DNA of 64,000 nt from Streptomyces sp. NBC_00620. Its GTDB lineage: Bacteria > Actinomycetota > Actinomycetes > Streptomycetales > Streptomycetaceae. Of the stretch, positions 1 to 9,397 are shown one piece after another. Location: positions 1,798,001 through 1,862,000 of the forward strand of contig NZ_JAPENY010000003.1 in the NCBI RefSeq assembly GCF_026341825.1, written 5' to 3'. The notes below the pieces were generated by a model, which saw only the letters and a program-made list of their open reading frames with translations, was not told the origin of the DNA and searched no databases. Each line of letters begins with the position of its first letter. The stretch's first letter is position 1. The translations under genes and the position numbers were made by a program.

Positions 1-1785
1 GACGAATGCGACCTGGAGACCCACGGCTTCACCGAGCAGGCCTGGCGCGACAACCCGGTGGACGACGAGCGCTGGACCCCGGCGCTCCTTGACCGCGCGT
101 CCCGGATGGTCGAGCGCGACAAGAACCACCCGTCCGTCGTCATCTGGTCCCTCGGCAACGAGGCCGGCACCGGGCGCGGGCTCACCGCCATGGCCGAATG
201 GATCCGCGGCCGGGACCGCTCACGGCTCATCCACTACGAGGGCGACATCAACTGCCGTGACACGGACGTGTATTCACGGATGTACGCCGAGCACACGGAG
301 GTCGAGCGGATCGGCCGGGGCCTGGACGGCGGATCGCACGTCCGACGCCAACTCCCCTTCATCCTCTGCGAGTACGGGCACGCCATGGGCAACGGACCCG
401 GCGGACTCGCCGACTACCAGCGGCTGTTCGAGTCGTACGACCGCATCCAGGGCGGGTTCATCTGGGAGTGGATCGACCACGGCATCAAGGACGAGCGCTA
501 CGGGTTCGCGTACGGCGGCGACTTCGGGGAGGAGCTGCACGACGGGAACTTCGTCTGCGACGGGCTGCTGTTCCCGGACCGGACTCCGTCACCCGGTCTC
601 GTCGACTACAAGAAGGTGATCGAGCCGGTCCGTATCGAGGGCGACGGGGCGGACGGCAGCGTCCGCGTCACGAACGCGTACGACTTCGCCGACCTCTCGG
701 CGCTCGCCTTCGAGTGGTCGTACCGGGTCGACGGGGAGACGGTGGAGGCGGGCGCGCTGTCCGTGCCCCCGCTCCTGCCGGGCGAGTCGGCCGTTGTGAA
801 GCTTCCGGCCTCGCCCGCGGACGGTCGGGGGGCCGAGACGGGGTGGACGGTACGGGCGGTGCTCGCAGCGGAGACCGCCTGGGGTCCGCAGGGCCATCAG
901 GTGGCCTGGGCTCAACTGCCCGCCACCGAGAAGGTGTTGGGTCAGGTGGCGCAGTCCGACAGGCCGGCGCTCGGCGTGCGGCAGATCACCCTGGGCCCGG
1001 CCGCCTTCGACGCCCGTACGGGCGCGCTGAAGACCATCGGCGGGGTCGACGTCACCGGGCTGCGCCTCGACGTGTGGCGCGCCCCGACCGACAACGACAA
1101 CGGCGCGTCCTGGCAGCCCGACATCCGTTACGGCCCGCTCTGGCGCGAGCTCGGGCTGCATCGGATGCAACACCGGCTGGATGCCGTGGAGTTGACCGAC
1201 GACGCCTTGACCGTACGGTCCCGGGTGGCGCCCGCTGCCCGTGAGGTGGGCCTGCGCACGGTGTACCGGTGGACGTCGGACGGGACGCGGCTGCGGCTGA
1301 CCGTGTCCGTGGCGCCCGAGGGCGACTGGACGCTGCCGTTGCCGCGGCTCGGGATCCGGCTCGGGCTGCCTTCGTCGGCGGACCGGGTGAAGTGGTTCGG
1401 CGGCGGGCCCGGTGAGGGATATCCGGACACGAAGTCGGCGTCGATGGTGGGGCGTTGGGAGTCGTCGGTGGACGAGCTGCAGACCCCGTACGTCCGTCCG
1501 CAGGAGAACGGTGCGCGGGCCGATGTCCGCTGGGCGGAAATCGGTGGACTGCGCATGGAAGGTGATCCATCCTTCTGGTTCACGGCCCGCCGCTGGACGA
1601 CGGAGCAGCTCGACGCCGCCGACCATCTGACCGATCTGGAACCGGGCGACACGGTCTGGGTCAACCTCGACCACGGACAGCAGGGCATCGGCTCGCAGTC
1701 GTGCGGACCGGGTGCGCTGCCTCAGTACCAACTGCGGGCCGCTCCCGCGGAGTTCTCGTATCTCTTCTCGGAGATTCATGACTGA
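1..1785 (+). CDS. GH2 beta-galactosidase, 3' part (5' end outside window)
   Basis: The reading frame is open from base 1, so this is the C-terminal 594 residues of a LacZ-type protein of about 1,000 residues. It hydrolyses terminal beta-galactosides, probably in the cytoplasm because no export signal is visible in this part. Visible motifs are SLGNEAGTG with the acid/base Glu at fragment residue 54, and FILCEYGHAMGN with the nucleophile Glu at residue 124. The C-terminal half is the small-chain beta-sandwich domain with the WRAPTDNDNG motif typical of the family. The stop codon overlaps the start of the next gene (MFS transporter), so the two are probably translationally coupled. Galactan or galactoside use is inferred; the substrate is not provable from sequence. 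Confidence 0.93.
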   Translation, partial: DECDLETHGFTEQAWRDNPVDDERWTPALLDRASRMVERDKNHPSVVIWSLGNEAGTGRGLTAMAEWIRGRDRSRLIHYEGDINCRDTDVYSRMYAEHTEVERIGRGLDGGSHVRRQLPFILCEYGHAMGNGPGGLADYQRLFESYDRIQGGFIWEWIDHGIKDERYGFAYGGDFGEELHDGNFVCDGLLFPDRTPSPGLVDYKKVIEPVRIEGDGADGSVRVTNAYDFADLSALAFEWSYRVDGETVEAGALSVPPLLPGESAVVKLPASPADGRGAETGWTVRAVLAAETAWGPQGHQVAWAQLPATEKVLGQVAQSDRPALGVRQITLGPAAFDARTGALKTIGGVDVTGLRLDVWRAPTDNDNGASWQPDIRYGPLWRELGLHRMQHRLDAVELTDDALTVRSRVAPAAREVGLRTVYRWTSDGTRLRLTVSVAPEGDWTLPLPRLGIRLGLPSSADRVKWFGGGPGEGYPDTKSASMVGRWESSVDELQTPYVRPQENGARADVRWAEIGGLRMEGDPSFWFTARRWTTEQLDAADHLTDLEPGDTVWVNLDHGQQGIGSQSCGPGALPQYQLRAAPAEFSYLFSEIHD

Positions 1786-2953
1786 CACCGTCATACAGCC
1801 CGCGGCCGGTCGGCTCTTCACCCGACCGGCCGCGATCGCGTCCTGCGTCGGATTCGTCCTCATCGGCATGCTCCAGGCGCTCTACGGGCCCGCGGTTCCC
1901 GGGCTGCGCGAGGAGTACGGCCTGTCCCCATCCGCCGCCGGGCTGGGTCTCAGCCTGCACTTCACCGGCGGCGTCGCGGGCGTCCTGGCCTTCAACGCGA
2001 TCCACTCCCGGATCAGCAACAGGGCTTTGCTGGCGGCGAGTTACGTCCTGATGGCGGCGGGCGGCGCGGGCTTCGCGCTCGCCCCCAACTGGCCGCTCGC
2101 GCTGGCCGCCGCCTTCCTCGGCGGCCTCGGTTTCGGCGGCATCGACTACGGCCTCAACCAGCTGTTCGCGGTCGGCTTCGGCGACCGTTCGACGGCGATG
2201 CTCAACGTACTGAACGCGCACTTCGGGATCGGTGCGGTGCTCGGTCCCGCGCTCATCGCCTGGACCGGGCCAGACGACTACCCGTACGCCTTCGGGGCGT
2301 GTGCCGTGCTGGCGGGGGCACTGATCCTGTGCACGGGCGGCGTCGGGAGCCAGGCGCCGTCGCCTCCCGCCGAGAAGGCGCGGGATTCCAGCGGCCTGCT
2401 TTCGCGCGTCCTGGTCGGCTTCCTCGTCCTCTACATCCTCAACGTGGCGGTCGAGGCAGGCGTGGGCGGCTGGGAGCCCACCCACCTGGAGACCGTCGGT
2501 TACAGCGCGACCGTCGCCGCCTCCGCCACCTCGGTCTACTGGCTGATGATGACGGTGGGCCGCTTCCTGGTGGTGCCGATCACCCTGCGGTACGCGCCCG
2601 AGCGCATCCTCGCGGTCTGCGCGGCCGGCATGACGGCGTGCCTGCTGCTTGCGCTGATACCGGGGGCGGCACCGGTGGCGTACGCCGGTGTGGGCCTGTT
2701 CATCGCGCCGGTGTTCCCGACCGGGCTGCCCTGGCTGAACCAGGCCCTTCCGGGGGCCAAGCGGGCGGGCGCCTGGGTTATCGCCGCGTCGATGATCGGC
2801 GGGGTGGCGGCCCCGCCGCTGCTTGGCGTGGGCATCGAGGCGTCCGGGATTCACGCGGTGCCATGGCTGTTGACCGTGTTGTCAGGCGGATCGCTGGTGG
2901 CGACGGTGTGGCTGGTGCGGCTGACGAGACGGTCGTCGGCGGAAGGGGTGTGA
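1778..2953 (+). CDS. MFS transporter, likely sugar-related
   Basis: A 391-residue major facilitator protein with about twelve hydrophobic segments. I chose the ATG at 1778 because it overlaps the stop of the beta-galactosidase by 8 bases; an upstream extension in the same frame would lie inside that enzyme. The N-terminal half has the spacing and Gly-rich helices of MFS permeases (LSLHFTGGVAGVLAF, FLGGLGFGGIDYGLNQ). The last dozen residues are basic and cytoplasmic. Coupling to a GH2 enzyme suggests uptake of galactosides or export of a by-product, but direction and substrate are inference. A fucose/glucose-type permease is a reasonable alternative label. Confidence 0.85.
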   Translation: MTDTVIQPAAGRLFTRPAAIASCVGFVLIGMLQALYGPAVPGLREEYGLSPSAAGLGLSLHFTGGVAGVLAFNAIHSRISNRALLAASYVLMAAGGAGFALAPNWPLALAAAFLGGLGFGGIDYGLNQLFAVGFGDRSTAMLNVLNAHFGIGAVLGPALIAWTGPDDYPYAFGACAVLAGALILCTGGVGSQAPSPPAEKARDSSGLLSRVLVGFLVLYILNVAVEAGVGGWEPTHLETVGYSATVAASATSVYWLMMTVGRFLVVPITLRYAPERILAVCAAGMTACLLLALIPGAAPVAYAGVGLFIAPVFPTGLPWLNQALPGAKRAGAWVIAASMIGGVAAPPLLGVGIEASGIHAVPWLLTVLSGGSLVATVWLVRLTRRSSAEGV

Positions 2954-3041
2954 ACAGGGTCAACAGCAGGTGAGACGTGAGCGGCGCGCCAACAGCATGC
3001 ACGCCGCGCACAGGGCGATCGACGTGAAGGGGTCAACCAGC

Positions 3042-4067
3042 GTGAACGCTGTGAACGAAAGCATCCAGGTCCGTGGACTCTCCCGGACCTTTCACACCAC
3101 CGTCCGCCGCCCAGGTTTCGCGGGCGCGCTCAGATCGCTGGTCAACCCGGAGCGCGTCGCCAAGGACGCCGTCTCCGACATCACCTTCGACGTCGCCCCC
3201 GGCGAACTCCTCGCCCTGCTCGGCCCGAACGGCGCCGGCAAATCCACCACCATCAAAATGCTCACGGGCATCCTCACTCCCACGTCCGGCGAGGCGCGCG
3301 TCGCGGGAGTGGTCCCCTACCTGGAGCGGGAGCGCAACGCCCGCAACATCGGCGCCGTGTTCGGGCAGCGCACCCAGCTGTGGTGGGACCTGCCGGTGCG
3401 CGAGTCGTTCTCAATCCTGCGGGACATCTACGAGGTGCCCAAGGCCGAACACGCGGTCCGGCTGCGGGAGTTCGACGAGCTCCTCGATCTCTCCTCCTTC
3501 TGGGACACCCGCGTACGGCACCTCTCCCTCGGCCAGCGGGTGCGCTGCGACCTGGCCGCCGCGCTGCTGCACGATCCGCCGGTCGTCTTCCTCGACGAGC
3601 CGACGATCGGCATGGACGTGGTGGTCAAGGAGCAGGTGCGCGAGTTCCTCCGATACCAGGTGGAGGAGCGCGGCCGGACCGTCCTGCTGACCACGCACGA
3701 CATGACGGAGGTCGCGAGGCTCGCCGAACGAGTCGTCCTGATCAACCACGGTCGGCTCGTCCTGGACGGCACCCTCGACGAGATCCGCCGGAAGTTCGGC
3801 TCGACCTGGCAGGTGCGGGCCACGCTCGCCGATCCGCACGCGCCCGTGGATCCACTGCCGCCGGGGATCGCGCTGCTTCGGCGCGAGGGCCCGCAGCTCG
3901 TGTTCGGACCGGCGGAGGGCGCCGCCTCGCCCACCGTCCACCAGGCACTGAAGCAGGTCATCGAACGGTACGAGGTCAACGATGTCGCCCTGGACGAGGC
4001 CGACTTGGAGGACGTGATGCGGGCGGCCTACCTGCGCGAGGTGCCCGTACAGGCGCAGGGAGGCTGA
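3042..4067 (+). CDS. ABC transporter ATP-binding protein (ABC-2 type exporter)
   Basis: This is the nucleotide-binding subunit of a three-gene exporter. It has Walker A GPNGAGKST at about residues 60-68, the signature LSLGQ near 161, Walker B VVFLDEP near 181-187 and the switch His in TTHDMTEV. About 340 residues with a C-terminal extension is usual for DrrA-like ATPases serving ABC-2 permeases. The GTG at 3042 follows an AAGGGG ribosome site; in-frame GTG codons at 3024 and 3051 and an upstream start at 2970 are alternatives. The permease genes follow 4 bp downstream. The exported substrate cannot be read from sequence; drug- or lipid-type cargo is typical. Confidence 0.9.
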   Translation: MNAVNESIQVRGLSRTFHTTVRRPGFAGALRSLVNPERVAKDAVSDITFDVAPGELLALLGPNGAGKSTTIKMLTGILTPTSGEARVAGVVPYLERERNARNIGAVFGQRTQLWWDLPVRESFSILRDIYEVPKAEHAVRLREFDELLDLSSFWDTRVRHLSLGQRVRCDLAAALLHDPPVVFLDEPTIGMDVVVKEQVREFLRYQVEERGRTVLLTTHDMTEVARLAERVVLINHGRLVLDGTLDEIRRKFGSTWQVRATLADPHAPVDPLPPGIALLRREGPQLVFGPAEGAASPTVHQALKQVIERYEVNDVALDEADLEDVMRAAYLREVPVQAQGG

Positions 4068-4071
4068 CCCC

Positions 4072-4884
4072 ATGGCCCTGCCCTCCGCCCCGCGCGCCTG
4101 GCGCGTCACCCGGGTCACCCCGCTCGGCGAGCTGCACACACCTCCCCGGATCACCGCGGCCCTGCTCCGGCTCACCGTGCAGGTGGTGCTGGTGGCCTCG
4201 CTGTGGCACGGCCTGTACGAGCAGACCGGCACGACCGCCGGACTCACCCGCGACCAGGCCGTCACGTATGCCGTACTCGCCGTACTGGCCACCCGCATCA
4301 GGGAGTTGGACCAGTACGCGGGCCGGGACACGGTTCTCCAGCACATGCACTTCGGCACGATCGTCTACTGGTACCTGCGTCCGCTCTCGCCCGGGCGCTA
4401 CTACGCCCGGCGGGCCCTCGGCGAGCAGCTCTACGGGCTCATCTGGGTGCTCGCCGGATACCTGGTCTGCCTGGCCGCCGGCGTGATCGAACCGACCAAG
4501 TCCCCTGCCGCGACAGGGGTGTTCATGCTGAGCGCACTGCTCGGCCAGTGGGTCCTCTACTACATCATGCTCACCCTCGACCAGCTGTGCTTCTGGACGC
4601 TCCGCAACGGCGCCGCGATGATGATCCTGATCTTCGCGCAGAACCTGCTGGCCGGGGTGTACGCGCCGCTGTGGTTCTTCCCCGACTGGTTCGTGACTAT
4701 GAGCGGCTTCCTCCCCTTCCAGGCGACGCTGAGTGTGCCGCTGTCGCTGTACGTCGGCCGGATCCCGCTGTCGGACGCGGGCCCCCAACTCGCCGTACAG
4801 GCCGCCTGGGTGGTGGCACTCGCCCTGCTCACCCGCCTGCTGTGGCGGCGCGCGGCCCTCCGCGTGATCTCCCAGGGAGGCTGA
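4072..4884 (+). CDS. ABC-2 family permease, first subunit
   Basis: A 270-residue membrane protein with about six hydrophobic segments, matching the ABC-2 permease family that comes as two similar subunits beside one ATPase. Recognisable features are the N-terminal amphipathic stretch, VVLVASLWHGLYEQ as the first membrane helix, and the motif region around FFPDWFVTMSGFLPFQ that is conserved in this group. It starts 4 bp after the ATPase stop and ends 2 bp before the second permease. The complex would sit in the cytoplasmic membrane as a heterodimer. Substrate unknown. Confidence 0.85.
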   Translation: MALPSAPRAWRVTRVTPLGELHTPPRITAALLRLTVQVVLVASLWHGLYEQTGTTAGLTRDQAVTYAVLAVLATRIRELDQYAGRDTVLQHMHFGTIVYWYLRPLSPGRYYARRALGEQLYGLIWVLAGYLVCLAAGVIEPTKSPAATGVFMLSALLGQWVLYYIMLTLDQLCFWTLRNGAAMMILIFAQNLLAGVYAPLWFFPDWFVTMSGFLPFQATLSVPLSLYVGRIPLSDAGPQLAVQAAWVVALALLTRLLWRRAALRVISQGG

Positions 4885-4886
4885 AC

Positions 4887-5744
4887 ATGTCGTCGGAGAA
4901 CCTCTCGAGAAATCTGCCGAAGAATCTGTCGAAGACCTCTTCGTTCAACGGCCTCCGGATCGTGTGGCGCATCACCCGGCTCAACTTCCGCGCACAGCTG
5001 GAGTACCGCTCCGAGTTCCTGATGATGATCGCGATCGGCGCGGTCTGGCAGGTGTCGGTGATCGTTTTCGCCACGGTGCTGCTCACCCGGTTCGCCGGGA
5101 TGGGCGGCTGGGACAGCTCGGACGTCCTGCTGATCCCGGCGACACGGATGCTGGCGCACGGCCTGTTCGTGCTGTTCCTGGGCCGGGTGCACGGCCTTGG
5201 CCGGCACATCCAGGAAGGCGTGATCGACACGTATCTCGTACGCCCGATGCCGGTGTACCGGCAGCTCCAGCTGTCGTTCTTCCCCACCAACGCGATCGGC
5301 GACCTGACGGTGGCGGCGGGCCTGATGGCGGGCGCGCTGAGCCGCAGCGACCTCGACTGGACGGCGACCCGCATCACGTACCTCGTGGTCGCAGTCCTCG
5401 GCGGGATGCTCCTGGAAGCGGCCCTGTTCACGGCCGTGGCCTGCGCCTCCCTGCGCTTCCCGGCCGCCGACTACTGGGGCCGCTGGCTGGAGGAACTCCT
5501 CGGCACCTTCGGCAGCTACCCGCTCAACGTCCTCCCGCGAGCGGTCGGCAGCCTCCTCACCTTCGGTCTGCCGCTGGCCTTCGTCGCCTACTTCCCGGCC
5601 GCGGTACTGACCGGCCACACCTCCGGCACAGGCGTCCCGTACTGGCTGGCGGCCGCCTCCCCGCTCCTGGGGGCGGCGGCCTACCTGGGCTCCCGCCTGC
5701 TGTGGCGGTGGAGCCTGCGGCACTACACGGGGGTGAACGGCTGA
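4887..5744 (+). CDS. ABC-2 family permease, second subunit
   Basis: The partner permease, 285 residues, similar in layout to the preceding gene: a polar N-terminus, then about six hydrophobic helices, with VIDTYLVRPMPVYRQLQ in the cytoplasmic coupling region and FGLPLAFVAYFPAAVLTG near the end. The ATG at 4887 has CAGGGAGG seven bases upstream. The first 17 residues contain the short repeats NLSRNLPKNLSK, coded by AATCTG/AACCTC runs; these are probably not functional. A strong terminator follows directly. Confidence 0.85.
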   Translation: MSSENLSRNLPKNLSKTSSFNGLRIVWRITRLNFRAQLEYRSEFLMMIAIGAVWQVSVIVFATVLLTRFAGMGGWDSSDVLLIPATRMLAHGLFVLFLGRVHGLGRHIQEGVIDTYLVRPMPVYRQLQLSFFPTNAIGDLTVAAGLMAGALSRSDLDWTATRITYLVVAVLGGMLLEAALFTAVACASLRFPAADYWGRWLEELLGTFGSYPLNVLPRAVGSLLTFGLPLAFVAYFPAAVLTGHTSGTGVPYWLAAASPLLGAAAYLGSRLLWRWSLRHYTGVNG

Positions 5745-5762
5745 CGCGAAGAGAAAGAAGAG

Positions 5763-5801
5763 AAGAGGGGCCCGGACCGACAACCGGTCCGGGCCCCTCT
5801 T
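5763..5801. terminator. Bidirectional rho-independent-type hairpin
   Basis: Two arms, 5763-5779 and 5785-5801, are perfectly complementary over 17 bp with a 5-base loop (ACAAC). The stem core is GGGGCCCGGACCG. The arms end in A-rich and T-rich ends (AAGA...TCTT), so it can serve both the ABC operon arriving from the left and the Delta-60 gene arriving from the right. It lies exactly between the two convergent stop codons. Confidence 0.92.
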
Positions 5802-5816
5802 CCGCGTCGCGGTCGC

Positions 5817-7814
5817 TCAGGGACAGCTGATCCGGATGTCGCCGGTGTCCGTCGTGCAGGTGTCCGTGCTGAAGCCGCCGTTGGCGGTGTCGTTGCCGGA
5901 GACGCTGTCGACGGTGTTGAGCCGGTCGTTGCCGTAGTTGCCGATCAGGTTGTCGTTGCCGGGGCCTCCGTTGAGGGTGTCGTCGCTGAAGCCGCCGTCG
6001 ACGCGGTCGTCGCCGAAGTTGCCGTACGCGGTGTCGTTGCCATAGCTGGCGTTGATCGTGTCGTTGCCTCCGAGGCCGCAGATCACGTCGTTGCCGTAGC
6101 CGCCGTTGAGGGTGTCGTTGCCGCTCGTGCCGGTGATCGTGCAGCCGCGGGAGTTGTTGACGGTGGTGGTCGCGGTGGCGGTGTTGTTGGCGGTGGCCGG
6201 GTCGGTCTGGGTGGCGGTGACCGTGGCCCGGTCGGTGAGGGTGCCGGTGGCGCGGGGCTCGACGACGATGGTGACGGTCCTTTGCGCCCCGGCCGGGAGA
6301 GTGCCGAGGGCGCAGGTCGCGCCGGTGGCGGAGGTCGTGCAGGTGCCCTGGCCTGGGGTGGCCGAGATCAGCGTGGCGGCGGGTCCTGTGAGCGTGTCGG
6401 TGAGCGAGACGCCGGTGGCCGCGGTGCTGGTGCTGTTGTTGGTGACCGTCACGGTGTACGTGGCGCGGTCGCCGATGCTGACGGTGCCGGTGCCGGTCTT
6501 GGTGACGGAGAGGTCGACGCCGGTGGGCGGGGGCGGGCTGCCGGCGCCGCCGAGGTAGCGGGCCAGGGCGCGGTCGCCGTCGCTGTTGCTGCCGAAGGCG
6601 AGGATCTTGCCGTCGGACTGGAGGGCGAGGTTGTGCGCGACGTCGCCGATGCCGAAGTCGGTGGTGGTCTTCCCGCCCGTGCCGAAGCCGGTGTCCAGGG
6701 CGCCGTCGACCTGGTAGCGCGCCAGCGCGAAGTCACCCCCGGCGGCGGTGCCCGCGGCGACGATCCGGTCGTCGGGCTGGAGCAGGAGGGCCTCCACACC
6801 GGAAGTGGTGCCGAAGTTGGTGGTGACTACGCCTCCGGTGCCGAAGCCGCTGTCGAGAGTGCCGTCGAGGTTGTAGCGGACGAGGGTGAAGTTGCCGCCG
6901 GACGACCCGGAGGCGACGATCTTGCCGGTCGACTGGACGGCCACGGTCCGGCCCCAGTTGTAGCCGCCGAGGTCCGTGGTGACCCGGCCGTCGCCGCCGA
7001 AGGACGTGTCGAGGCTGCCGTTGGAGTTGTAGCGGGCCAGCGCGAAGTCGAAGGAGGTCTCGCCCGAGTAGCCGACGATGACGAACTTCCCGTTGGGCTG
7101 CAGGGCCATGTCGAACCCCTGCGCGCCGCCCACGTCCTGGAACGAGGTGAGGACCTTGCCGTCGCCGTCGAAGGTGGGGTCCAGGGTGCCGTTGGTGTTG
7201 AAGCGCACCGCCGTGAACGTGCCGCCTGCCGAGCCCGCCGCAAGGATCTTCCCGTCGGGCTGCACCGCGACGGCCCAGCCCTCCTCGGCACCGCCGGCCA
7301 GCTCGGGGACGACCCAGCCGGTACCCCCGAAGGTGGTGTCGAGGCTGCCGTCGGAGTTGTAGCGGGCGACCGTGAGCCAGCAGCAGCCCGCGAACTCGTC
7401 CGCGGTCCGCTGGGTGCGGCCGACGACCACGATCTTTCCGTCGGGCTGCAGCGTCACGCCCTGCGCCCGGTCCTCGCCCTGCTCGAAGTCGGTCAGCACC
7501 TCGCCGTCACCGCCGCCGAAGGTGGTGTCGACGCTGCCGTCGGCGTTGTGCCGCATCACGGAGAAGTCGGCGTAGAAGGTGTCGGGGTCCTGGCGGGCGC
7601 CGACCGTGACGATCCTGCCGTCGGCTTGGACGGCCAGATCCTGACCGTCCGAGAAGGCGCCGTCGACGGTGACCTTTCCGCCGGTGCCGAACGTGGTGTC
7701 CAGGTCACCGGGTGCGGCGAAAGCGCCGTGCGGCACCGCCACGACGAGCGCCAGCGCGGCGACGAACACCGAGGCGGCGCGCAGAGTTCCCCGTAGGGAA
7801 AGAAGGGTGGGCAT
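5817..7814 (-). CDS. Secreted Delta-60 repeat / DUF11 / RTX-like protein
   Basis: A 665-residue exported protein. An N-terminal signal peptide ends near residue 34 (AFAAPGDLD). From about 35 to 420 it has roughly seven Delta-60 repeats with the pattern QPDGKI...RYN.DGSLDTTFG.DG.V, which fold as a beta-propeller-like array. A proline-rich linker (SPPPP) near 425 leads to a DUF11 Ig-like domain at about 430-550. The last 110 residues carry degenerate RTX-type repeats (GNDTLNGG, GNDVICG, GNDNLIG). The ATG at 7814 is chosen because the signal peptide starts there. Likely a surface or extracellular calcium-binding adhesion-type protein; no catalytic motif is visible. Confidence 0.82.
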   Translation of the reverse strand: MPTLLSLRGTLRAASVFVAALALVVAVPHGAFAAPGDLDTTFGTGGKVTVDGAFSDGQDLAVQADGRIVTVGARQDPDTFYADFSVMRHNADGSVDTTFGGGDGEVLTDFEQGEDRAQGVTLQPDGKIVVVGRTQRTADEFAGCCWLTVARYNSDGSLDTTFGGTGWVVPELAGGAEEGWAVAVQPDGKILAAGSAGGTFTAVRFNTNGTLDPTFDGDGKVLTSFQDVGGAQGFDMALQPNGKFVIVGYSGETSFDFALARYNSNGSLDTSFGGDGRVTTDLGGYNWGRTVAVQSTGKIVASGSSGGNFTLVRYNLDGTLDSGFGTGGVVTTNFGTTSGVEALLLQPDDRIVAAGTAAGGDFALARYQVDGALDTGFGTGGKTTTDFGIGDVAHNLALQSDGKILAFGSNSDGDRALARYLGGAGSPPPPTGVDLSVTKTGTGTVSIGDRATYTVTVTNNSTSTAATGVSLTDTLTGPAATLISATPGQGTCTTSATGATCALGTLPAGAQRTVTIVVEPRATGTLTDRATVTATQTDPATANNTATATTTVNNSRGCTITGTSGNDTLNGGYGNDVICGLGGNDTINASYGNDTAYGNFGDDRVDGGFSDDTLNGGPGNDNLIGNYGNDRLNTVDSVSGNDTANGGFSTDTCTTDTGDIRISCP

Positions 7815-7934
7815 GCGCCCAGCTTCCGCAGCCGAACACATTATCTTCACGCGGCTGGCCGACCACTGCGCCCATGGGCCGCAGAGTTCCACTCGCCGGG
7901 GTGATCCAGGCGCTGACGAGGCTTGGGCTGCCGA

Positions 7935-9263
7935 TCAGGCGGCGCGGGACCGCCGTATCGGCGTGAACAGCGCGGCCACCGCGATCAGTACGCAGCAGGC
8001 GCCGGCGACCAGGCCGACCGGTGCGGTGCCCTGGCGTTCCGCGGCCCAGGTCAGGACGGCCGCGCCGATCGGGGCCGCGGAGTACTGGAGGGTCCAGAAG
8101 GCGGAGGTGACTCTGCCGAGGAGCGGTTCCGGGGTCACTTCCTGACGCAGTGACATCGAGCAGGTGCCCGCGACACCGGCGCAGGCGAGGAACGCCGCGC
8201 TCAGTACCGCGACGGCGGAGACGTCCCGTGCCCAGCCAAGGCCGGCGAACGCGAGCCCGCACACCGCGACCGCACCGGTCCAGGTCCGCCCGAAGCCGAG
8301 TCCCCGACGGATCCGGGCCACCAGCAGGGCGCCGGTGATCGTGCCGAGGGCGCCGACGGCCATGACGGTGCCGACCGTGCCGTCGTCGTGGCCGAGGTCG
8401 TGCTTGACGTGGTAGATGACCAGGTCGGTCATGCCGAGGGTGAGGAAGCTGAAGACGAACAGCAGGGCGGTCAGCGAGCGCAGCACCGGATGGCCGTACA
8501 GGAAGGACACCCCCGCCCGCAGGTCCCGCCACAGGCCCGCCGCCCCGGCCCCCTTCGCCGGGACGCCGTCGTCCCCGGAGCGTGGGGCGAACCGTACGAA
8601 GAGCATGCAGGCGGCCGACACGGCGAAGCTGCCCGCGTTGACCCACACCGCGGCGGCCGGGCCGGTCCAGGCGGCGACCAGACCCGCGCACAGCGGGCCG
8701 AGTACGCCCGCCGCGGCGGCGGTCGCGTTGAGCCGGCCATTGGCCTCGGTGAGCTGCCCGGTGCCGACCAGGCTCCGGACGACGGTGACATAGCCGACGG
8801 CGAACAGCATGCCGACGGCCTCGCAGAGCGGCAGGACGACGTACAGCAGCCAGACCTGCGGTCCGAACAGCCACACCAGCGGGATCACGCCGTACAGCAC
8901 CGTGCGCACCAGGTCGCAGGCGATGAGCAGCCGTCGGCGGTCGACCCGGTCCACCAGGGCCCCGGCGAAGACGGCCGCCAGCACCGAGGCGGCTCCGCCG
9001 ACCGCCGTGAGCAGTCCCATCCGCGCGAGGGAGCCGGTCGCCTGGAGCACCAGCAGGGGCAGGGCGATCAGCGCGAAGGAGTCGCCGAGGACGGAGAGGG
9101 TCTGCGCGGCCCAGAAGATCCCGAAGTTGCGCTGCCGCCACAGCGGACGGCCCTTCTCGGGCGGCGGATCGGTACGTGGCCTGCGCGGCGCCGGGTCGGC
9201 CGGTTCGTCCGCGCGCGGTATCCGATCGCCCGGTCCGTCCTCGTGCTGCGCCTCGTACGCCAC
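7935..9263 (-). CDS. MFS efflux transporter
   Basis: A 442-residue permease of the EntS/multidrug type with about twelve membrane segments, starting with LWRQRNFGIFWAAQTLSVLGD, a hallmark opening of this group, and LLTAVGGAASVLAAVFAGALVDRVDRRR as the MFS loop 2-3 motif. I chose the GTG at 9263 because GGGAAGGGG lies just upstream; the longer frame reads through a (GGACAA/GGACCA)n purine tract that looks non-coding. The long charged N-terminus (about 45 residues) is unusual. Divergent from the xylanase gene. Substrate unknown. Confidence 0.85.
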   Translation of the reverse strand: MAYEAQHEDGPGDRIPRADEPADPAPRRPRTDPPPEKGRPLWRQRNFGIFWAAQTLSVLGDSFALIALPLLVLQATGSLARMGLLTAVGGAASVLAAVFAGALVDRVDRRRLLIACDLVRTVLYGVIPLVWLFGPQVWLLYVVLPLCEAVGMLFAVGYVTVVRSLVGTGQLTEANGRLNATAAAAGVLGPLCAGLVAAWTGPAAAVWVNAGSFAVSAACMLFVRFAPRSGDDGVPAKGAGAAGLWRDLRAGVSFLYGHPVLRSLTALLFVFSFLTLGMTDLVIYHVKHDLGHDDGTVGTVMAVGALGTITGALLVARIRRGLGFGRTWTGAVAVCGLAFAGLGWARDVSAVAVLSAAFLACAGVAGTCSMSLRQEVTPEPLLGRVTSAFWTLQYSAAPIGAAVLTWAAERQGTAPVGLVAGACCVLIAVAALFTPIRRSRAA

Positions 9264-9397
9264 GCGGCCCCTTCCCCTTGTCCTTGTCCTGGTCCTGGTC
9301 CCCGGCAACCTTATGGCGCCCCTGCGGCGACCTGCAGACAAATAATTCGCACCGCATCCCCTCCCGTCCGCACCCGCATCCCCTCCGAGGAGCAGCC

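Noticed and set aside
3042..5744. Secondary-metabolite cluster boundary from an ABC-2 exporter
   Set aside because: No biosynthetic genes (PKS, NRPS, terpene, lanthipeptide) are near. The exporter is isolated.
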